Shown: piece by piece, positions 36,901 through 48,900 of the stretch | How the letters are laid out: every line of letters begins with the position of its first letter | How positions within the stretch are numbered: the first letter of the stretch is position 1 | NCBI GenBank assembly: GCA_008360975.2 | Contig: CM039195.1 | Coordinates: 15,367,010-15,431,009, forward strand | Direction: 5' to 3' | Length of the DNA stretch: 64,000 nucleotides | Source of the DNA: Lichenostomus cassidix | Taxonomy: Eukaryota > Chordata > Aves > Passeriformes > Meliphagidae | Translations under genes and position numbers: made by a program | The notes under the pieces: model-generated | Databases searched by the model: none | What the model was told of the DNA's origin: nothing | Seen by the model: only the letters and a program-made list of their open reading frames with translations

Positions 36901-39900
36901 TGAGCCCGGGCGTCGTATGACTCAGCTCCTGCATTTGATCCCCTGGAGCAGGGTTTGCACTCATGCAGCTGTGGAAGGAGCACTGCTCATTCCTGGCAGG
37001 CCAGGCAGGGATAGGGTTTCCTCCTGACAGAGGGGCAGTGAGTCCCCATTGCTTATCTACTTCCCTATGTGGAAGCCTGATTTAGCCAGGGTGGTGTCAG
37101 TGGCTTGGAGGTGTCTCCCAGAGCTCTGCTGACCTGCTCCAGCATCCCAGCTTGTGAGAGCCTGGCAGGCTGAGAGTAGAGCAGAGCGGGTGCTCTCTGG
37201 TCCCTCTGTGTGTCTGTCCACCCATCCCTACCTGCAAAGGTCTGGCTGGTTGCTGGTGTGAAAAGCATCAGGCTTTTTGGGTGTGGGGCTGAGCACGGTT
37301 CTGGCAGTTGGTGTGGGACACAGTCAGCAAAAGGTGATACCAATGTAGTTCCCTTGAAGGGCAGTCTGTGCACTGACCTTTAGGTCCTGCCTGTTCTTGC
37401 TGCCTGTTCCCTCTGAGCAGCTCTAGTCTGGAGGCAGCTCCTGACTCAGCAAGGAGCAACCAGCAGTGGTGCTGAGCTCCCTCTGGGGTGCTGAGCTCCC
37501 TTTTCTGGGGGGCTAGGCAAGCACAAGGTCACAAACCCTGCAGTGTAGGCATTTGCAGGGAGACAGGGGTTTGCAGAGTACAGGGGTTTGCAGGGCACAA
37601 ATATTTGTAGAACATGTGTTGTCAGGGGACAGGGATTTGCAGGGGCCAGAGGTTTGCAGGAGACAGGCATTTAGAGGGGACAGAAATTTGCAGGGTGGCT
37701 GCAAGCCCCCACCAAGCCAGGCCCCAGGGTTATGCACTTGGTTCTTGGCACCAGAGTTCTGGCTCCGTCTGCCTCCTTCCTGACAATGCCAGGGTTTTTG
37801 GGTGGTCACAGTGCTGTGATCACAACCAACACTGCCTGTTGCTGTTGTGGGTACCTGGCACCAGGCTGACCACACTGGGCTTCCCCAGGAACTTTGGTCA
37901 TGGCTCGGGGCAGTCTGTCCTGCTCTGTCCTTTCTCCATCAGGTTCCAGTTAAAACCAAATGCATTCTCCAGCCTAAGCTGCACAGACGTTTGAGCCCTT
38001 CCAAAAATGAAACAAATACCCACGGACTGCAATTCGAATTGCAGCTCAATTAGGGCTTGTTCCCAATGCGATCATAAAACCTCCAGTACGAAAACAAACA
38101 ACCCGACCAAACCACATCCAAGCCTGACAGCATCCTCTGGAATGCATTTAAAATAACAAGGAGGGCAGAGGAAGATGAAAGCAGTGTGGCCAGGGGGAAG
38201 AAGGCTCTTTGGCACTGAAGGGCAGCCTGGAGGTGGGCTGAGCAGGTGTGGGGCAGGGCAGTTTCAGATCCGGAGAGCACAGAAGTGTTGGATGTGATGG
38301 ACACGGGTGGACGGGTACCATAGAAATGTGGGCCAGTGTGGAAGCGATGGGCACGATGGAAATGGGGCAGCCTGTGGCCCAGGGCTGGGCTGTTCCCAGC
38401 AGGATTTCACAGGGCAAGGAAGAGGAAGCTGCAGAGGTGGTTTGGAGCGCGGTGGTTGTGCTCGGAGAGGCTCCGATGTGTGAGCAGGGCGGAGGGAGCC
38501 GCGGCCGGACCCGGCGGCTGGAATGCGTGTCCCACGTAACCCTGGCTTGCACCGCGTCCAGCCAGTCTGGTGCCGCGGTTCGGGTTTCACGGCGGACTTT
38601 AAACCCGGCCATATTTAGCGTGAGCCTCGCTGGCCTGTCAGGGAGGGGAAGCCGCAGCACAACTAATAAAAAAAGCCAAACAAAAACAATGTAATTAAAG
38701 AGACTCAGCACTGTGTGTTCCCATAGCGAGAACATTTACCCAAGACTTCCCTGCTCAGATACTTAATGTCAAGCAGCAATTAAAGGCTGGCTTTGTGGCG
38801 AGGCAGCGAGGAAGGTTTACCCTGGCTGCGAGGTAGGAGCCCAGGGCTGAGCCATCCCCGGTGCCTGTGCTGGTGGGGAGGGACTGGGGGCTTTTGGCAC
38901 TGGGAGCTGCTCCAGGGACATGTGTGGGTCACACAGCGATGCTGCATCCCTAGCAGCAGCTCCCGAACCTCTCCAGTCAGAGGTGTCCTCAGTCTGTAGC
39001 GCACAGTCCCACTCAGCTCCATCTCCATAGAAATTGTGTAGCACAGAAGCAGAAAAGTGGATTTTCTGTGGATTTTCCAGGTGGGACCCGCCGGGCAGGA
39101 CACCCAGGAGCTCTTGTGGGGTGAATTATTGTGAAAACAGTAAAGTCAGCCGAGCTCGGCTGGCTGTAGAACCTTCCAGCACATCCTTCCCGACCCAGCC
39201 AGATCTGTGGATGGAGCCTATGTGAACCTCTGAAATGTTGAATCCCCTTCCTCAAGGGATGGTTTAGGATGCCCAGAGTCAGGCTGGGATGCCAGGAGCC
39301 AGGCTGTGCCCGCTGGTGCCCCCTTCACTGCAGACCAACACTGGTGCTTGTGGGCTGGTGGTGTTGGTAGCATCACCTGCCTTGGCTGGTGAGCCAGTCA
39401 TTGTGTCTTGTCTCAGCACGGTCCCCAAGGAGAGGTGGCCCCATGCTCTGGCAGTGCTGTGTGAGGTGTGTATGCAGGAGGGGAGCCCTTACACGGCATG
39501 GCCAGTACAGTGGCACTTTGTGATGGCAGCGTGTGCCTGACAGCAATCCTGACCATGATGGCAGACGTCACAAGGACACAGCAACTGAAAGTCTGATTTG
39601 GGGTATATTTTGATGGAGGTTGAACCACATGGTCCATCTGGGCTCACTTTTAAGCAGTGATCAGGAGGATTAATTTAAAAAAATAAAGAAAAGCAAGAAG
39701 CAGCAGCATTATTGTTTCACAGCAGAGTTTGCTCAAGCGTCTCTGTTCCCTTCCTCCCCAAAGGCACTGCTGGGCCTGCAGCAGTGGGGTGTTTTATGGG
39801 ACACTGTCAGCGAGTGATCTACTTGGTTGGCTCTAAACCTCTCTTGAAGTCCTGAAGTCTCCGTCTTTCCCAAATTCCGCCTGTGATTTAAGAGGGAGAT

Positions 39901-42900
39901 GCAGTGGGGATGAGCTGTTTGGGCAGGCTCTTTCCTGCTTTGCCAGAGCAGGGTACATGTCTGTGCCTCAGGAGGACACTGCCGACCTCCATCCAGCTCT
40001 GTGGTGTGGAATGTCGTGTGTGCAGCCTATGTGAGTCCTCTCTGCCATGGCTGAGTGAGGACTTGACCCAGGGGATCCTTGCCAGGCACTCCCAGCACAA
40101 GTGTTCCTCAAGGGATGCAAAAGCCTCCTGATTTGGGGAGACACCTGGATGGTGCAGGGGGAATGCTCTGAGGGGGAATTCTCTGAGGTGGAATGTTCCT
40201 CTTCATCCCCTGCAGAGGTACTGGGCACTGCTGGATATTGCAGATCTGACCCAGGATGTGCTTTTCATTTTGGTACCCAGGTTGCTGGGAATCAGCTTTC
40301 CACTCCAGAGCCATGCCTTGGTGGGCTGTGTGTCCACAGGGTGTGTCCTCTGCTGCCGTCGGCCGTGAGCTCTTCAGGCAGCACAGAAACACTGTGGTGT
40401 GCTTTGCATGGAGACGATGTGCAGCCATTGATGCTCAGGAGGTTCTGCACCCAAGGGCCTGGGACCACACTGAGCTCCTCCGAGCATTGGGCTCTAACAG
40501 CACTGGATTTCTGGAGCTCCAACAAAAATGTCCTGGCAGGAGCAGCATCTATATAAGTTAGTTGTTATTGCTAAACAAAAGAGGCATGCTCGCTTCAGCT
40601 CTGCTCAAAACAAAACCCAGTGGGTTTGCCAAGTGAGGAAAAAAGAGAAAAGCTGGAGGAAACAAACAAACAAAGTCTACTTTGGTGCCTTTTCCTGGAC
40701 CCAGGTTTCAATAAGCAAGTGCATTTTCTAGGCACGCAGATGTTTCTGTGGAGAAGGAGTGTTTTGCTCCATGTCTATATGGCCAGGTCACTGCACAGCA
40801 CCTAAACGCCTTGGTGGTCTGCACAGCCCAGGGTGGAAAACTGCTGTGCCTGCTGCTCCATGAGCCCTGCTGCCCTGCAGGGATGCTGATCATGGCATTT
40901 GGTCCTAGTTTTGAGCGTGCTTTCTGGTGGATTACGAAATCCCACTCTTTGGAAGGGCTCCCCTACTCATGTCCCATTTTTAATTCAGCCTCTATTTTGC
41001 TAGTCATGAAAAATTGCTTATACTTGGGCAGAAAGAGTGGAAAATGCAAGTGCATCAGCTGCTCTCCGTGCTGGATGTGGTACTTCTGGTTCCTGTCCCC
41101 ATGGGTGTAGAGGAGCTTCTTTGAGTGTTGGTCTCTGCTGCAGAGTGTTGGTGTCCAAGTATCCATGGCCACAGCTGTGAATTCCTGCTGTACAGGGGTG
41201 AGTGTGGACCTGGACGTGGGTCAGGCTGAGTGTGCTCCGGTGTGAGAGACCTCTCACACTCAGATTTCTCTCTTAGGAAACACCTGCATATTGATCTTGC
41301 CACTTGATCTCATAGGATCATAAAATCATGGAACAGCTCACATTGGAAGGGACCTTAAGACCTTCCAGTTCCACCACCTGCCATAGGCAGGGACACCTTT
41401 CATCATCCCAAGTTGCTCCAAGCCCCATCCAGATAGGTATTGGACACTCCCAGGCATCCCGGGGCAGCCACAGCTTCTCTGGGCAACCTGTGCCAATGCC
41501 TCCCCACCCTCATTGTAAAAAATTCCTTCCTTATGTCTGGCCCGGTGACCTGTGGGCAGGGTGGTCATTCCCTGCCTGTCCAGGTACCCACTGGGTTTGG
41601 GCTGGACAGGGGTCTCCAAGCCAGCCTGGCCTCTGGGCTCTGTCATAGGGCAGAGCGGCCGTGTCTGTCAGGGACTTGCTCTCAGCTGGAGACTTGGAGG
41701 GCCTACACCCTTCAACAAAATGCACTTAAAATAAAGGAATTGCAACAATTATTAACACTTTTTAGTAGGCCAAGATCTGCAGTGTTGGAAACATTAACAT
41801 TGAGAATATCCATAAACCACATTATAAACTGCCCAGTGAATTTGCTTGTGCTTGATGCAGGAGGAGGGAAAAAATGAAGGTTCCTTGTGCTCATCCATCC
41901 TCATGTGTTTAAAAAAAAAAGAAAACTACCTCTACTGCGTTAGTTTCCTGAGACAGATCATAGAATCACTAAGGTTGGAAAAGATATTTAAGATCATCAA
42001 GTCCAACAATTAACCCAGCACTGCCAAGGCCACCACTAAACAATGTCCCCAAGCATCACAGCTTTTAAAACCCTCCAGGGATGGTGACTCCACCACTGCC
42101 CTGAGCCTGACAACCCTTTTGGGAAGAAATTTTCCCAGTATCCAATCTAAACCTCCCCTGGCACAACTTGAGGCAGTTTTCCCTTGTTCTGTCGCTTGTT
42201 CCCTGGGAACAGAGCCTGAACCCAGCTGGCTGCACCCTCCTGTCAGGGAGTTGTGCAGAGCCAGAAGGTCCCCCTGAGCCTCCTTTTCTCCAGGCTGAGC
42301 ACCCCCAGCTCCCTCAGCTGCTCCAGCCCCTTCCCCAGCTCTGTTCCCTTTTCTGGACACGCTCCAGCCCCTCAAGGTTTTTTCTTGTCATGAGAGGCCC
42401 AGAACTGTCCCCAGATGCATTTGACCAGCCCCAACACATCCTTCCACAGGACCTCAGCCTTTTCCATGGAGAGGGCAATGGAGTTTGCTGGTGTGTGGAA
42501 TTATGGCAGTGCAGACCTGATGTCCACATCACCTCCCTGATGGTCACAAACAGCTCCCATGGCCAGAGAGCTGAACTGCTGGGGCAGACAAAGCACCTGT
42601 CCCCTGCTTGCAGACAATAATCAGCAACAAGAACCGATTGTGATTGGAGTAAATTTAGTTTGGTTGCACTGAGACTGGGATCTCCTTCCACACCTCCCTG
42701 CAGGATGGGGCTTTGCTATGGGTGAGCTGGTGTTGGCTGGTCAGCCCCTGAGGGCAGGACATCTGTGGATGTTGTTTTCACCTATCACTTGCTTCAGGGC
42801 AAAGTTTAGCTCTACCTAAATCAAGATCACGGATTTCACTGAGTCCAGATGACTCATTACCAGAGGGCAGGAAATTCTTTTATCTCGAGGGCAGCTGGTT

Positions 42901-45900
42901 TAATGTACATAGATGTTCGCTCCTGAGCACTGAATAATTTCCATCTCTTCTCATTAAAAGCAAATCAGAGGAAGAAAAACAGTGAGAAATTTCTCTGTGT
43001 CTCTGTTTCTGCCATCTCTGAATGAGCTTCCTTCCAGTTGTGCAGTCTGCCTGCACTGGGTCATTTGCCAGTTATTTTAATTGGCAGAAAAAAGGGCTTT
43101 TGCTCCAAAGCACCATTCCATTTTAAACCCTGATTCTGCAGGCATGGATGGATCTGTCACAGCAGGGTCTCATCCAGCTTCCATAGAGGGAAGAGCATTC
43201 CATCTGGGAGAACATTGTTGCCTCCTTGGAAGAAGGGGAGCCACACTGGAATTTGGCATCTTGTTGATGAGTCTGCTCAAAGAGCCACCTTCACCTCTGA
43301 GCAGCAGCTGGTGGTGGAGAGAGGAGGACTTGGGCAGCAGTGAACTCTTAAACATGAGAGAAAGGGCAAGGTTTTGCTGGAAAACCTCTTCTCTTTCCTA
43401 AATATGCCAGGCAGCGCTTTGCATCTCAGGCTTTGCCCACGGGTCAGGACCTGCCTTCCTGGCTGTGTCTTCCTGCCAGAATAGTTCTGTCTGCTCAGGC
43501 ACAGCTGGCTTTTCTCTTATCTCTGTGCACCCGTGACAGCAGAGCTATGCCAGTGTTCCACCACTGTGCTCTCTGGGATCCTGTACCTGCCCTCTGTAGA
43601 AGGTTGTGTGTGCTGTGTGTGTGCCCTTGGCATGAGGAGCCCTCTGGAGAGTTTGTGCCAGGAGTTGCTCCCTGTCCATGATGACACACAGTGTGCACAA
43701 GCTGAGGGCTCTGTGTCCAGGGCCAGGCAGGTCCTGGAGAACCCAGGCTGGTTTTCCAGCTTTTCCTTGCATTGTGCGGGTCTCTCCTTTGGTTGGTGTG
43801 GTTGGTGTTCAGATCCATGAAGCCCTGTGTGCAGATAATATCCATTCCTGGAGAAACCCAGGGCAGCAACTTGACACTGTGGTTTGGGCCACACTGGAGA
43901 CCTCTTAAATTCACAGGCTGGAGTTGGTAAGGTGAATGATTACCAGGAGCCAACCTTTGCAGCATTTTCCACTCTAAATATCACAGCAATAAAAGGTAAA
44001 ATCATTAAAGTCCTTCTGCAGCCCACTGTGCCTCATCTGAAAAGAGGACGACGAAGAGCCCAGAGCGAGATGGTTATTAATATCCTGTCTTCTGGTGGTG
44101 GCTTTATAAACATCCTCACTGCAGGCACAGCCTCGCTGGAGTGTTTTGGCATGACCTTCAGCCAAATGTCGTGCTTTCATCACACTTGATATTTAACCAA
44201 TAAAGCAATGTGGGGAAGACTTTGCCCCTAAATATCTGACCTTATACACAGGGGATTGAAGTCAAAACTGAGTAAAACTGTGTTAAGTGTAGTTGTGCTA
44301 AAAGCTCTTTAGATCTGATGCTCCTCTCTGGGACCTGTGCCAGGGCTCTGGCAAGAAGGGATCAAATGTCTGACGCAGTGGAAACCCTCTGTTCTGTAGG
44401 GGATGACTCATGGACAAAAGCCCCACACAGCAACGAGGCCACACTCACACCAAAGCTGGGGACTTTGCCTGGTGGGATGAGGTCTTGATGGAGACAGGAG
44501 GGTCCTGGCTGCAGGGAGAGGGACAGGGACAGCTGCCACTCTGGGGAGCCCCTGAAAAGACACCAGCTTTCATTGCGGCTTGTAGATACTGAAAGTAAGA
44601 ATTAAGATCATGTCCCAATGACAGGGCATTGGAACCAGATGATCTTCAAGGTCCCTTCCAATCCAAACTAGCCTGTGATTCTATAATCAGAGAGGAGAAA
44701 AGTTTTTTAGGTTAATGGATGGAGAAGTGGGGAGAAGCTGTGAAGCCTGGATCTCTTGGTGCGCAGGAGACTGGGGGCACTGGTCCCCATCAGGACCTGG
44801 CATTGTCTGGATGCCATTAGAAATGGCCTTTTATCTGGTCGCTGCTTCCACTTCACTTCCAGAGGGGGCCCTTTGCTGGAACAACAACCCTGAGAAAAGT
44901 CATGAATGAGAAAAGGTCTGAGGCATGGTGATAAATGCAGGACACAGGTTCCTGTGGAAGGTTGGGTGTGGAGAGGGCACTCAAGGCCTTCCCAAGCCAA
45001 CACGATGGACAGCACTCACCCAGCACAGGGCTGGGGGCTGCCAGGCCCTGCAGCCTCCACTGCTGAGGGTGTCTGAGCATCCCTGGATGGGGCAGCCTGT
45101 CTCTGTAGGAGCTGGATGGTGGAGACTGGGATGTGGAGAGAGTACCCTGGTGAGATGGATCTAGACCAGTTGTAGAGCTGAGCAGCCTGAGGTTGCTTTT
45201 GACATCCCAGCTTGGGACCAGAAGGAAATGTCTTACCTGCAGGGATCATACAAGCCTCTTGGCACCCCTGCAGGACCAGCAGCAGTGGTGAGGAGGAAGA
45301 ACAGCTATGCCTCAGCTGATAACAGATGGATAAAGGCATTTCTGGCTCTGGCATCCACCTTGCTGCTCACATCGGTGCTGCCCAGGGGTGCTGTGGTTCT
45401 CCCAGTTCCTGTCTTGGTCCTGACACTACAGATGTGCCTCTTCCTTTCTGGCACATCATTCATGCCTCATTTCCCTCCTGGCTTTTTCCCAGGTCATCCT
45501 CCCCAAAAATGACGCAGCAGATGCGGGACCTGCAGCTGGCACAGGCCAGGAAGCCACCGGGCCCTTCCTCGCCAAACGCGGCCAAGAGGCTCTACCGAAA
45601 CCTGTCAGGGAAATTCCGTGTCAACTACACCTCCTTTGATGAGGGCAGCCTTGTGGGACGGGGCGAGAAGGAGAAGCTCCGCAAATCCTACCTGGTCAGT
45701 TCCTGCTTGCTCCATCCAGATGGGGACAGAGGGTCCCTGGAGGCTGAGGGTCTGTGTGTGGGCGATGCTGGAACCTGGGTGGGAGTACAAGAGTGTATTA
45801 AGTGAAGCCAGAGCACGTTCAGCTGGAGCTGGTCCAGCTGTTTGCTCAGCATCCTTCAGACGTGCCTGCAAAGAGATGATGTTCCCAAGTCCCTGGGACC

Positions 45901-48900
45901 AGGGAATCCTCTCCCTGATTGGGTTCACGGGGTGCTGGTGAGGGGCCAAGGTGTTTGGTGGGATGGAGGAGGGTGCCCTGTGCTCAGTCCACCTGCTTTT
46001 CTCCTTTCACCCAGTTCCAGAGCAATGCTGCCCTCTTTGAGGCCGTGGAGCTGCAGGACCTTGACAGAGTGCAGGAGCTGCTGAAGCAGTATAGCCCTGA
46101 GGAACTGGACCTCAACACCCCCAACAGCGAGGGGCTCCTGCCCCTGGACATCGCCATCATGACCAACAATGCTCCTATTGCCAGGGCCCTGCTGCAGGCA
46201 GGAGCAAAGGAGAGCCCACACTGTGAGTTGGGACAGGCACCTGTGCTGTTCCCATCTCCTGGGTCTCCAGCCTGGTGGAATGGGGCACCACAGGCATTGG
46301 ATGTGGGTGGAGGAGGTGATCACTGGGCTGTGGGAGACTGGTGCAGGCTGCAGCAGGGCTCCAGGGGAGTCGTGCACTCAAGTGGAGCCCAGGACCAGGA
46401 CAAGGAGGGGAGGATGGGGTCTCAGGGTGGGGATTTGTTGCCAGCAGAGCCAGAGCTTGCCCTAACCATCTTCTCCTCCCTGCCCTCCTGGGCCCCACGG
46501 CCATGCCCACCCACCCCACAGTCGTGAGCCTGGAGAGCCGTTCACTGCACCTTTCCACGCTGGTGCGGGAAGCGGAGCAGCGCGTCAATGAGCTGATGGC
46601 GCAGGTGGTGAACGAGGCACCCAACACTGACTGCTCCGAGAAGGAGAAACAGCTCAAGGCCTGGGAGTGGCGATTCCGGCTGTACAAGCGCATGAAGGCA
46701 GGGTTTGAGCATGCCCGTGAGTGACTGCAGGAGGGCTGGGTCCTGGGGGGCTGTCCCTGCACCAGGGGAAGCAGCGGGGCTGGCTGGGATGGGGCACCAG
46801 CACCCATCAGAAGGTCTCTGCACCCTGTAGCCAGGGCTTGCAGTATGGGTGCATGGAGGGGAGAACATGTTCCCCACAGGGAATATATCCCTGGGACCAG
46901 GGAGAGGCCCAAGAAGGACACATGGGGGTTCGGAGTGACCATCCTCGCTGTAGCAGTCCCTGTGCTCTCTGTCCCCAGGAGTGCCAGATGCCCCCAGCAG
47001 TGTCCACCTCTCCGTGGCCAGCAGCTCCTCATTGCAGGTTACCTTCTGGGAGCCCCTGAGTGTCAACTCGGCCGTTGTCACCAAGTACAAAGGTAAGGAT
47101 CAGGATCCCTGCAGCAGAGCAGGGTCACACAGCCACAGTAAGTGCCTTGCATCCCTTGCACCCCATGTCAACACAACAGAGCCATGGGCAGTGCTGCCAA
47201 GCCCCAGCTAGGCCACTCTTGTGTGCTGGAGCACAGAAGAAGTGAGGGCTGCTGGACAGCCTGGCCACCACCCAAAAGCTCTGAGCTAGACCAAACATCC
47301 TGCACCAAGGCGAAACTTTGGCTGCCACTCTTTTGCTGCCCTCTCATCCTGCATACTGGGAAGACTCTGCAATCCTGCACCCCTCACCCACTTAAACCAG
47401 ATATTTTTGGCTTCTGGAAGAATTTCTTCCATCCCCCACTTCTGAGCTACCAATTAAAGGTGCTGACCCCATCTGATGGGGCTTGGTGAGGCCAGCAGCT
47501 CCCCCTGATATTACCCCCACTAGGAATCTTCCTTTTCCCTGCCTTCACTCTGCTGCCTCCAGCTCCTGTGCTACCTGCAGTCCCCTGCTGCTGTCTGTGA
47601 CATGCTGCCCCAGCACCGGTGGTGTGTCCCCACTCCAGGGCCACATGGCACCTTGGGGTATCTCTCCTTGCAGTGGAGTGGAGCTGCTCCCCCACCTTCT
47701 TGCCACCGCTGGGAGAAGCTGTGATTGACAAGCTGAAGGACCTGCACTTCACCATCCATGGGCTGGTGTCGGTGAGTGACGTGGGTGCCCACAGCAGGCA
47801 GGGCTGGGTGTGGAGAGCCCACAGCTGGGAAAACCACAGGCCACAGTGCAGCCCACAGGGGGAGGATCAGGCACTGGCCCAGGCTGCCCAGGGCAGTGCT
47901 GGAGTCATCATGCCTGGAAATGTTCAAAAGACATGTGCATTTGGCAGCTGGGGACATGGTTTAGTGGTGGCCTTGGCAGTGGTTGGACCCAGTGATCTTA
48001 GACACCTTTTCCAACCTTAATGATTCTTTCTTTCTATGATCATTCCAAGCAGGAACAATAGGATTGTGCCATGCTGCGTGCCGTGGGCATAGCCTGGGCA
48101 GACCCAAGAGCATGGGGCTGGGAGAGGCATCTGTCTGTCCCCGCACAGCCGCAGCCGCTAACAGTGGGGACTGACAGGGTGCCTGCAGACCCACAGTGAC
48201 AAGCAGAATGGGGCCACTCACCCAATGCGTGATTTATCCTCTGTCCCCCACCCCACTCCCATCTCCACCCAGGCTCTTCCTGGGCAATAAATCAGTGGCT
48301 CGTTCCTCTGCCACCTGCTGAGTCCAGCCCCTCACACTTCGGGGGCTCCATCCCACGGCAGCCCCGATGTCACTGAGAGAGGGGACAGCCCCATCTCCAT
48401 CTCCGGGAGCTCAGCAAGGTCATGGCTGGTGGGATTGTGGCTTCCTGCTGTTTTATCTCCCTGAGAACCACAACAGCCATGCTGCTTGTCAGCTGTAACC
48501 TGGGCCAGCGCTGGGGACATGGGGGCTGCGGTGGGATGGAGCTCAGGATTGGAACATAGGGAGATGCTGGAATAAATGGGGTCACCCTTGCCAGGGATAG
48601 GCAGGCAGGAACCACGGACTCGAGGAGCAGGGAACGCCCTTGGTGAGGTGAGAGGGTCTTAGGCACAGCAGCAGTGTCAAGCTCGAGTGCTGTCAGGGTG
48701 GGAGCCGCCCCTCAGTGCGGCGGGAGGGGCTCGAGCAGAGCCCGGAGCAGCATTGCTGCAAGGAGCTGCTCCAAGGCCATCAATCACACTCTCAGAGGTG
48801 CCTCACGGGCTCCTGTCACCTTCATGAGCGCCTGGAGGCCTGGCAACATCTGGCAGCTTGACTGGGCTTTAATCAGATGCTTTAATCACTGTCACTGTGC

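Larger units (their letters stand above)
21937..45492 (+). other. ANKFN1-like: Intron 1 of the ANKFN1-like gene (about 23.6 kb)
   Basis: It joins exon a (ends after two bases of Trp-43) to exon b (supplies the third). Contents: pyrimidine pentanucleotide repeat near the donor, CR1 fragments, short GGTACCTGT repeat, antisense 336-codon open frame, minisatellite, palindrome and CpG patch (all listed separately). The stretches 22150-28600, 32000-34800 (apart from one CR1 end), 36100-37500, 38800-41300 and 42450-44600 show no recognisable gene; long open frames there lack splice signals and protein-like composition. Confidence 0.75.
45695..47673 (+). other. ANKFN1-like: Introns 2-5 of the ANKFN1-like gene
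   Basis: Intron sizes are 320 (45695-46014), 299 (46223-46521), 262 (46717-46978) and 581 bases (47093-47673). I see no repeat or extra exon in them; they are GC-rich unique sequence. Confidence 0.8.

Noticed and set aside
37446..37875. Minus-strand frames with repeated Cys-Lys-Pro and Ala-Asn-Pro
   Set aside because: Explained by the minisatellite; no start context, splice signals or family match.
38148..38735. 195-codon minus-strand frame over the CpG patch
   Set aside because: Open because CpG-rich DNA has few stops; composition not protein-like.
45326..45492. In-frame upstream extension of exon b
   Set aside because: A clear pyrimidine tract and CAG acceptor end at 45492, and the phase matches exon a exactly.
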